From contig JACFNS010000044.1 in the NCBI GenBank assembly GCA_019454705.1, positions 1 through 10,626 of the forward strand: DNA of 10,626 bases. Reading direction: 5' to 3'. Below the pieces are notes generated by a model. That model made no database searches. It worked only from the letters and a program-made list of their open reading frames with translations, and was not told the origin of the DNA. A program made the translations under genes and the position numbers. Numbering within the stretch: the first letter of the stretch is position 1; every line of letters starts with the position of its first letter. The DNA comes from Taibaiella sp. (lineage in GTDB: Bacteria; Bacteroidota; Bacteroidia; Chitinophagales; Chitinophagaceae). Of this stretch, positions 1-4,366 are shown in pieces.

Positions 1-761
1 ACCAGCCATGCCACATCATCGGCAGTCAGGTTGTTGCGCTCCATTATTTCAGCCGCTACATCGGCCATGTTTTTTACAGCGAACTTAAACACCGTCTTAC
101 CCTCCTGGTACACAAAGTGTTCTTTATTCATTACTGTTTCAACAGTAGCGGGTTTTACCGAGCCACCCGCCTTTTGGTGCAGGAAGGCGCGCCCCGAACC
201 GTCAGTGTGCAGTTTCGAGTCGATAATGCCGTAACCCTCCGTATTGGGCTCCAGCAATACCGCTCCGCCCCCATCGCCGAATATGATGCAGGTAGTACGG
301 TCTTCGTAGTTCAGTATAGAGCTCATTTTGTCTACACCTATTACCATTACCTTTTTATACTTTCCTGTTTCTATGAACTGCGAACCGGTAGTGAGTGCGA
401 ACAGGAAACCGCTGCAGGCTGCGTTAATATCGTAACCAAAGGCGTTGACAGCGCCTATTTTGTCAGCTATAATGTTCGATGTAGCCGGAAACTGCATATC
501 CGGCGTAGTAGTAGCGCAGATGATCAGGTCCAGCTCTTCAGGCCCAATACCACGCTTTTTCAGCATTTCTTTTGCGGCCTCTACTGCTATATCGCTCGAT
601 CCTTTGCCTTCTCCTTTCAGTATCCTTCTTTCCAGTATACCCGTTCTCGTCTGTATCCATTCGTCCGTAGTATCTACTATGGTTTCCAACTCTTTGTTGG
701 TCATTACATAGTCCGGAACATAACCGCCTACTGCCGTGATGGCAGCATGTATTTTTTGCAT
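1..761 (-). CDS. fabH: 3-oxoacyl-ACP synthase III (FabH), C-terminus off window
   Basis: This thiolase-fold enzyme starts fatty-acid synthesis by condensing acetyl-CoA (or a branched acyl-CoA) with malonyl-ACP in the cytoplasm. I translated the minus strand by hand from the ATG at 761-759; the protein begins MQKIHAAITAVGGYVPDYVM. Visible FabH features are TTDEWIQTRTGI at about 31-42, the catalytic cysteine Cys116 in DINAACSGF, and FGDGGGAVLL at about 161-170. About 253 codons are present and the frame runs off position 1 at AWL. In the family the His/Asn active-site motif (PHQAN type) follows directly, so both residues lie outside the window; the truncation is a window effect, not gene damage. 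The gene lies 70 bases downstream of fabG on the same strand. That gap contains a perfect TAnnTTTG box, so fabH may have its own promoter as well as being read from fabG. Assignment is firm; the primer preference cannot be judged. Confidence 0.93.
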   Translation of the reverse strand, partial: MQKIHAAITAVGGYVPDYVMTNKELETIVDTTDEWIQTRTGILERRILKGEGKGSSDIAVEAAKEMLKKRGIGPEELDLIICATTTPDMQFPATSNIIADKIGAVNAFGYDINAACSGFLFALTTGSQFIETGKYKKVMVIGVDKMSSILNYEDRTTCIIFGDGGGAVLLEPNTEGYGIIDSKLHTDGSGRAFLHQKAGGSVKPATVETVMNKEHFVYQEGKTVFKFAVKNMADVAAEIMERNNLTADDVAWL

Positions 762-782
762 TTACACGTTCTTTATTATTGG

Positions 783-790
783 CAAAATTA
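783..790 (-). promoter_or_regulatory. Candidate Bacteroidota -7 box for fabH
   Basis: The minus strand reads TAATTTTG, a full match to the Bacteroidota -7 consensus TAnnTTTG. It lies 21 bases upstream of the fabH ATG, in the fabG-fabH gap. No clear -33 TTTG is seen at the ideal distance (a TTG lies about 14 bases upstream), so activity is plausible but unproven. Confidence 0.5.
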
Positions 791-831
791 GGTCTTTATA
801 TTATCAATAGCTATCAGATAGGGTATTGTTG

Positions 832-1578
832 TTATGTGTCCAGTCCGCCGCATACGCCCACTACCTGCCCGGTTACATAGCTGCTCATATCCGATGCCAG
901 GAACAGGGCTACATTGGCCACCTCATCTACCTTACCAAAGCGCGCCATGGGTATTTTGCTGAACCATGTTTCCGCACCGCCGTCTTTCAGGTAGCCGGTC
1001 ATATCCGTTTCTATAAAACCTGGTGCTATGGCGTTGCAGCGTATGTTGCGGCTGCCCAGCTCCAATGCTATCGATTTGGTAAAACCTATCACACCAGCCT
1101 TGGACGCCGCATAGCTGCTCTGGCCGGGGTTGCCGCTTACGCCCACTACGCTGCTCATATTGATGATGCTGCCTGAGCGGGCCTTCATCATTGGGCGTAT
1201 CACCTGCTTCGTCAGGTTGTACACCGATTTCAGGTTGGCGTTGATTACATCATCCCATTGTTCGGGTGTCAGGCGCAGCAGCAGGTTATCGCGCGATATA
1301 CCGGCATTGTTCACGCATATATCTATATTACCGAATTCTTTTAATACATCGTTGGTCAGCTGTTCTGCCGATGCATAGTCGGCGGCATCGCTTTTATAGC
1401 CTTTGGCTTTTACGCCCAGCCCTGCCAGTTTTTCTTCCAGCGCCTGCGCCCGCTCTGCCGACGAGAGGTAGGTAAAAGCTATATTAGCGCCGTGCTCTGC
1501 AAACTTTATGGCTATTGCCTCGCCTATACCACGGCTTGCACCGGTTATCAAGGCTGTCTTATTCTCTAATAGTTTCAT
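832..1578 (-). CDS. fabG: 3-oxoacyl-ACP reductase FabG (SDR family)
   Basis: This NADPH-dependent enzyme reduces 3-oxoacyl-ACP to 3-hydroxyacyl-ACP in the fatty-acid elongation cycle. The 248 residues are the normal FabG length. The Rossmann dinucleotide motif TGASRGIG is at 12-19 and NNAG at 90-93. The catalytic tetrad is Asn115 (in NANL), Ser143, Tyr156 and Lys160 (YAASK), a constant +5 shift from E. coli FabG numbering. The PGFIETDM loop at about 186-193 and the terminal TGQVVGVCGG are typical of the classical SDR fold. The ATG at 1578 gives MKLLENKTALITGAS, the expected N-terminus. It is followed on the same strand by fabH, so the two are probably co-transcribed. Other SDR reductases look similar, but full length, the intact tetrad and the fabH neighbour favour FabG. 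Confidence 0.93.
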   Translation of the reverse strand: MKLLENKTALITGASRGIGEAIAIKFAEHGANIAFTYLSSAERAQALEEKLAGLGVKAKGYKSDAADYASAEQLTNDVLKEFGNIDICVNNAGISRDNLLLRLTPEQWDDVINANLKSVYNLTKQVIRPMMKARSGSIINMSSVVGVSGNPGQSSYAASKAGVIGFTKSIALELGSRNIRCNAIAPGFIETDMTGYLKDGGAETWFSKIPMARFGKVDEVANVALFLASDMSSYVTGQVVGVCGGLDT

Positions 1579-1603
1579 TTTGCGGAAAAGTGGATTTCTG
1601 CCG

Positions 1604-1611
1604 CTAAATTA
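1604..1611 (-). promoter_or_regulatory. Possible -7 box for fabG
   Basis: The minus strand reads TAATTTAG, one mismatch from TAnnTTTG, 25 bases upstream of the fabG ATG. No convincing -33 element is seen. This is the best candidate in the gap but weak. Confidence 0.3.
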
Positions 1612-1719
1612 ATCATTAGCTTATAGAAATACACCTAATAGCGTACAATATATTGGCAACTAATAATATAAGGGCAGGCAGTAGCCCAAAGGAGAACTTG
1701 TAAAATACTACTTACTAAA

Positions 1720-1753
1720 ACTGGCGCGGATGTTCCGTAGGGCATCCGTGTCT
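1720..1753 (+). repeat. Left outer REP-like hairpin
   Basis: This 34-base sequence is matched, inverted, at 2431-2464 with 33 of 34 bases identical; the one difference (position 1738, T versus C) is in the loop. On the plus strand it folds into a 13-bp stem with loop CGTA at 1736-1739. Four pairs are G-T wobbles, and the core is CGGATG (1727-1732) with CATCCG (1743-1748). On the complementary strand the wobbles become A-C mismatches, so the folded form favours this strand. Confidence 0.8.
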
Positions 1754-1763
1754 GGCAAGTCAC

Positions 1764-1778
1764 CCGGTCTCTGACCGG
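1764..1778 (+). repeat. Left inner hairpin
   Basis: CCGGTC (1764-1769), loop TCT, GACCGG (1773-1778): a perfect 6-bp stem. It lies 10 bases inside the left outer hairpin, and its partner is at 2406-2420. Confidence 0.65.
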
Positions 1779-1806
1779 TATTCAAGGTACTAAAGCTGAC
1801 GATGCA

Positions 1807-2358
1807 CTAAAGCATATCAATAGCCAATAAGCCCGGCTTTTGTTCATAATAGTCAATCGAGCTACTGTACAGATAATGTTGCGGTTCACGCACTATGCCG
1901 GCACGCACCGGGTTTTCGTGCAGGTAATCCAGCCGTTGTTGAAATAAGGCACCTGTACTTAATTCTACCGGGTGATAGTCCTTCTGCCAGAACTGGTACC
2001 GCTCGTTGTCATTATTGCCCCTTGCCGCAAACGAGAACATATTTAACATCCATTCTTTCCTGCTTTCAACAGCGTTATTGTTGATAGCATCAACCAGCCT
2101 GCCACTGGTATATTTCTTAAAATCCCTGATAATGAAAGGGAGGTTGGCATCATTTGCTGCACTTACTATAAGGTGAATATGGTTGTTCATCAAGACCCAC
2201 GCATGTACCAGTAGATTTTTATGCTGGCGGCAATAGAGCAAGCTGTTCAATATTATATCTTTATACTCAGGCCTGCTTAGGGCATCCGCCCAGCCTGTTA
2301 CCGTACTGGTAATAAAATGAGGCTTAAAACTATCCTTAACTTTATACCTGTCTGACAT
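1807..2358 (-). CDS. REP-associated tyrosine transposase (RAYT, Y1/HUH family)
   Basis: This is a predicted single-strand DNA endonuclease/strand transferase of the IS200-like Y1 transposase superfamily (183 residues). The HUH metal-binding motif is His60-Ile-His62 in MNNHIHLIV. The proposed nucleophile is Tyr145 in LDYLHENPVRAG, by correspondence with the DYIYINP tyrosine of the E. coli RAYT. FWQKDYHPVEL at 123-133 is another family hallmark. The ATG at 2358 gives MSDRYKVKDSFKPHFITSTV, whose HFIT start of the first strand is typical. The HUH pair, the tyrosine and the C-terminal NPVRAG block are all present and the frame is open, so the gene looks intact. It sits between mirrored hairpins, its likely substrate. 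Unlike IS200 TnpA, RAYTs are usually single-copy and vertically kept, and they spread short REP palindromes rather than themselves. A possible -7 box lies at 2373-2380. Confidence 0.88.
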   Translation of the reverse strand: MSDRYKVKDSFKPHFITSTVTGWADALSRPEYKDIILNSLLYCRQHKNLLVHAWVLMNNHIHLIVSAANDANLPFIIRDFKKYTSGRLVDAINNNAVESRKEWMLNMFSFAARGNNDNERYQFWQKDYHPVELSTGALFQQRLDYLHENPVRAGIVREPQHYLYSSSIDYYEQKPGLLAIDML

Positions 2359-2372
2359 AATCTATTTTTCTA

Positions 2373-2380
2373 CGAATATA
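2373..2380 (-). promoter_or_regulatory. Possible -7 box for the RAYT gene
   Basis: The minus strand reads TATATTCG, one mismatch from TAnnTTTG, 14 bases upstream of the RAYT ATG. It lies inside the right inner flank of the hairpin-bounded unit, so the gene would carry its own promoter. Confidence 0.3.
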
Positions 2381-2405
2381 TCATTAAGCTGCCGGATAAT
2401 AAATG

Positions 2406-2420
2406 CCGGTTACAAACCGG
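2406..2420 (+). repeat. Right inner hairpin
   Basis: CCGGTT (2406-2411), loop ACA, AACCGG (2415-2420). Compared with the left inner hairpin the innermost pair has changed from C-G to T-A, keeping the stem. The 10-base distance to the outer hairpin equals that on the left. Confidence 0.65.
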
Positions 2421-2430
2421 ATGATCTAAT

Positions 2431-2464
2431 AGACACGGATGCCCTGCGGAACATCCGCGCCAGT
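2431..2464 (-). repeat. Right outer REP-like hairpin (inverted copy)
   Basis: This is the inverse complement of 1720-1753 with one loop change. On the minus strand it gives the same 13-bp stem with G-T wobbles, here with loop CGCA. The well-folding strand is therefore opposite at the two ends. Confidence 0.8.
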
Positions 2465-2520
2465 TGGTCGGGGTTGTCACCGGTCACAATTTTTTATTTT
2501 ACTGAATGAAATTTAATGCG

Positions 2521-2528
2521 TATATTTG
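2521..2528 (+). promoter_or_regulatory. Perfect -7 box of a short transcription unit
   Basis: TATATTTG matches TAnnTTTG fully. Transcription would begin near 2533-2536. No known gene follows for about 350 bases, and a terminator comes first, so this promoter would make a short RNA unless the terminator is read through. Confidence 0.5.
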
Positions 2529-2534
2529 TTATTG

Positions 2535-2608
2535 AAATAACAGCATGAATATGCACACAACAAAGCCGGGAATAATGATGCCACCGCCCCCTCTAGGGCG
2601 GTTTTTTT
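2535..2608 (+). ncRNA. Candidate short RNA or attenuator leader
   Basis: Between the -7 box and the terminator lie about 70 bases, with an ATG at 2545 that opens MNMHTTKPGIMMPPPPLGRF. The four proline codons are the upstream arm of the terminator stem. This could be a small noncoding RNA, or a leader peptide whose translation through the Pro codons would block the terminator and let RNA polymerase continue toward the gene at 2883. Both readings are inference. I do not recognise an RNA family, and the exact 5' end is a guess from the -7 position. Confidence 0.35.
2583..2608 (+). terminator. Strong intrinsic terminator
   Basis: ACCGCCC (2583-2589), loop CCTCTA, GGGCGGT (2596-2602), and a run of T from 2602 to 2608. 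A perfect GC-rich 7-bp stem plus T tract is the standard Rho-independent form in the plus orientation. There is no plus-strand gene upstream of it within the window except the predicted short unit starting near 2535. Confidence 0.85.
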
Positions 2609-2615
2609 ATAAATT

Positions 2616-2828
2616 GTTAACCCCGGCGAATATATGTGTTAGGTTAACAAAAGTTAACAAACCGGCTGCAATAAACTCATTTTCAAATGATTATAACAAC
2701 ACGATATTCCGGGTAATTAAACCCGTCCATTCAATAGTTAACAACCTGGCGCAGCGAGCTCAACGAAACAAATTAATAAAAACCCGTTCGACCATGTCAT
2801 CCGGGCGGGCATCAATGACCGGGTTAAC
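2616..2828. repeat. Cluster of five GTTAAC palindromes
   Basis: GTTAAC occurs at 2616, 2643, 2653, 2737 and 2823. Two are exactly 10 bases apart as a direct repeat of GTTAACAAA, one helical turn. I found no other GTTAAC in the rest of the window by eye. This is a candidate binding-site array or a compositional accident; no known regulator is assigned. Confidence 0.45.
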
Positions 2829-2863
2829 ATACTCACGACTCATGACTTACGACTCACAACTAA
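2829..2863 (+). repeat. Heptamer tandem repeat, consensus CGACTCA
   Basis: Five consecutive 7-base units read ATACTCA, CGACTCA, TGACTTA, CGACTCA, CAACTAA. The second and fourth are identical and the others are degenerate. The array ends 19 bases before the start of the MBL gene. Confidence 0.55.
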
Positions 2864-2870
2864 AAACCCT

Positions 2871-2878
2871 TATCTTAG
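2871..2878 (+). promoter_or_regulatory. -7-like box directly before the MBL gene
   Basis: TATCTTAG is one mismatch from TAnnTTTG and ends only 4 bases before the ATG at 2883. If used, transcription would start at or within a base or two of the start codon, giving a leaderless or near-leaderless mRNA. Confidence 0.4.
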
Positions 2879-2882
2879 TCAA

Positions 2883-4292
2883 ATGAAAATCTCCTTCCAC
2901 GGCGCGGCACGTACAGTTACTGGTTCCAAGCATTTAGTGCATATCAATAACCCTCAAAAGAAAATACTGCTGGACTGCGGTATGTTCCAGGGTATGGGCA
3001 AAGAAACACTGGAGCTGAACTCTAAATGGGGTTTTGAGCCGTCGGAAATTGACCATGTTATCATATCTCATGCGCATATCGACCATATAGGCCTGCTGCC
3101 CAAACTGGTAAAGGATGGCTACAACGGTAAAATATATTGTACAACGCCTACCCGTACGCTGATGGAACTGTTGCTGCTGGACTCCGCCTATATACAGGAG
3201 GCCGACGCACGGCATATCAACAAACGCCGCGACGAACAGGGCAGGGAACATATAGACCCCTTATATACAGAGGCCGATGTGCGTGAGGTACTACCCCTGA
3301 TAGAAACGGTAGATTATGATACACCATTCAAAATAGATGATGGCATAGAACTACTGTACAAGGATTGCGGGCATATACTGGGCAGTGCGAGTGTCAACCT
3401 GAAACTCCGCGAGAATGATAAAGAGGTAAGGGTGACCTTCAGCGGAGACATCGGCAGGTACCGGGATGTACTGCTGCGCTCTCCCGACAACTTCCCACAG
3501 GCCGATTTCATCATCATGGAGTCTACCTATGGCGATAAGCTGCACGACCTGATAGCCCCCGCAGCCGAAGACCTGCTGCATTACATTCAGGAAACCTGTT
3601 TGAAAAATAAAGGTAAGCTCATCATCCCGGCTTTCAGCCTGGGGCGTACGCAGGAGTTACTGTATATGCTCAACCGCCTGGAACTGGAACGCAGGTTGCC
3701 GGCGTTGAATTATTATGTAGACAGTCCGCTTTCCATTAAAATAACCAATGCCATCAAAACCCACCCGGAATGTTTTAACGACCATGTGCAGGATACTATG
3801 AAAAGGGACAGCGATGTATTCCTGTTTAAGGGCCTGCATTTTATCGAGGATGTGGAAGATTCCAAGAAGCTGAATTTTCTTAATGAACCATGTGTGATTA
3901 TATCCGCATCGGGCATGGCCGAGGCGGGCCGGGTGAAGCATCATATAGCCAACAACATAGGGGACGCACGCAACACTATATTGATGGTGGGCTATTGTGA
4001 ACCTAACTCGCTAGGCGGCAAGCTGAAAAAGAACCCCCAAAGCGTGGGCATATTCGGCACACAGTATAATGTGCGGGCAAGTATCGGCATTATCGATTCC
4101 ATGAGCGCCCATGCCGATTATGAGGACCTTACGCAGTGGCTGGCCTGCCAGGACCCTTCGCAGGTGCAAAAGGTCTTCCTGGTACATGGTGAGTATGATG
4201 TACAGGAAAAGTTTAAAAACAGGCTGTTGAGAAAAGGCTACCACGATGTGGAGGTGCCTGCCCAGCACCAAATGATTGGGTTGGGCATATAA
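2883..4292 (+). CDS. Beta-CASP metallo-beta-lactamase-fold RNase-like protein
   Basis: This 469-residue cytoplasmic metallo-hydrolase resembles the CPSF73/TTHA0252-type group that cuts RNA. The metallo-beta-lactamase motifs are HAHIDH at 63-68, His164 in CGHILGS, and Asp189 in SGDIG. The beta-CASP part supplies Glu213 in ESTYGD (motif A), the His353/354 pair in ASGMAEAGRVKHH (motif B region), and His410 in SAHAD (motif C). His435 in VHGE near the C-terminus is the last metal ligand. Motif order and spacing are complete, so the enzyme should be active with two zinc ions. No extra KH or RNA-binding domain is attached. The ATG at 2883 gives MKISFHGAARTVTGSKHLV, the usual start of this family. 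It is a single gene, preceded by a long noncoding region and convergent with kup. The actual RNA target is unknown; the general fold and class are secure. Confidence 0.9.
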   Translation: MKISFHGAARTVTGSKHLVHINNPQKKILLDCGMFQGMGKETLELNSKWGFEPSEIDHVIISHAHIDHIGLLPKLVKDGYNGKIYCTTPTRTLMELLLLDSAYIQEADARHINKRRDEQGREHIDPLYTEADVREVLPLIETVDYDTPFKIDDGIELLYKDCGHILGSASVNLKLRENDKEVRVTFSGDIGRYRDVLLRSPDNFPQADFIIMESTYGDKLHDLIAPAAEDLLHYIQETCLKNKGKLIIPAFSLGRTQELLYMLNRLELERRLPALNYYVDSPLSIKITNAIKTHPECFNDHVQDTMKRDSDVFLFKGLHFIEDVEDSKKLNFLNEPCVIISASGMAEAGRVKHHIANNIGDARNTILMVGYCEPNSLGGKLKKNPQSVGIFGTQYNVRASIGIIDSMSAHADYEDLTQWLACQDPSQVQKVFLVHGEYDVQEKFKNRLLRKGYHDVEVPAQHQMIGLGI

Positions 4293-4313
4293 AGAACCTG
4301 GGGAGCATATCAC

Positions 4314-4329
4314 CTCCCCTTGGGGGGAG
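4314..4329. terminator. GC-rich hairpin between convergent genes
   Basis: CTCCCC (4314-4319), loop TTGG, GGGGAG (4324-4329), in the 74-base gap between the MBL stop and the kup stop. No T run follows on either strand, so it is a doubtful intrinsic terminator, though a hairpin here could end or protect both transcripts. A second weak stem with a bulge is at 4334-4351, followed by a G-rich tract up to 4364. Confidence 0.35.
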
Positions 4330-4366
4330 CTAGCCTTGAACTTGATTCAGGGACAGGGAGGGGGCT

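Larger units (their letters stand above)
1720..2464. mobile_element. RAYT gene enclosed by mirrored hairpin modules (REP-like unit)
   Basis: The unit is about 745 bases: a two-hairpin module, the RAYT gene on the minus strand, and the same module inverted. Each module spans 59 bases (1720-1778 and 2406-2464), with the outer hairpin (34-base copies), a 10-base linker, and an inner 6-bp hairpin next to the gene. RAYT proteins are known to be associated with REP palindromes, so the hairpins are probably the protein's DNA substrate. There is no target-site duplication of the kind DDE elements leave, as expected for a Y1 enzyme. Whether the whole unit ever moved as one piece cannot be told from one copy. 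Confidence 0.75.
2465..2882. other. Intergenic region between RAYT unit and MBL gene
   Basis: I find no convincing protein gene in these 418 bases. The region contains a possible ACCGGT-centred site at 2480-2485, a perfect -7 box (2521-2528) followed closely by an intrinsic terminator (2583-2608), and five GTTAAC hexamers (2616-2828). It also has a small inverted repeat CGGGT/ACCCG at 2710-2725, a heptamer tandem repeat (2829-2863), and a -7-like box just before the next gene. A 113-codon frame from 2545 to 2886 crosses the terminator and has poor protein character; I treat all but possibly its first codons as chance. Confidence 0.6.

Noticed and set aside
117..791. 224-codon plus-strand frame opposite fabH
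   Set aside because: The opposite strand encodes FabH with an intact catalytic cysteine; the plus-strand product is rich in Tyr/Phe/Cys with no domain, typical of an antisense shadow.
1720..1778. Left hairpins as an intrinsic terminator of fabG or the RAYT gene
   Set aside because: No T tract follows either stem on either strand, and the same module is present, inverted, on the other side of the RAYT gene, which a terminator would not explain.
2829..2863. CRISPR-like array
   Set aside because: The units are only 7 bases, directly adjacent and without spacers, and no cas gene is present.
2545..2886. A 113-codon plus-strand frame ending in an ATGA overlap with the MBL gene
   Set aside because: It runs through a strong terminator, has an erratic composition with no conserved-looking domain, and covers tandem repeats. 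The ATGA overlap is tempting, but at most the first 20 or so codons (leader peptide idea) deserve attention.
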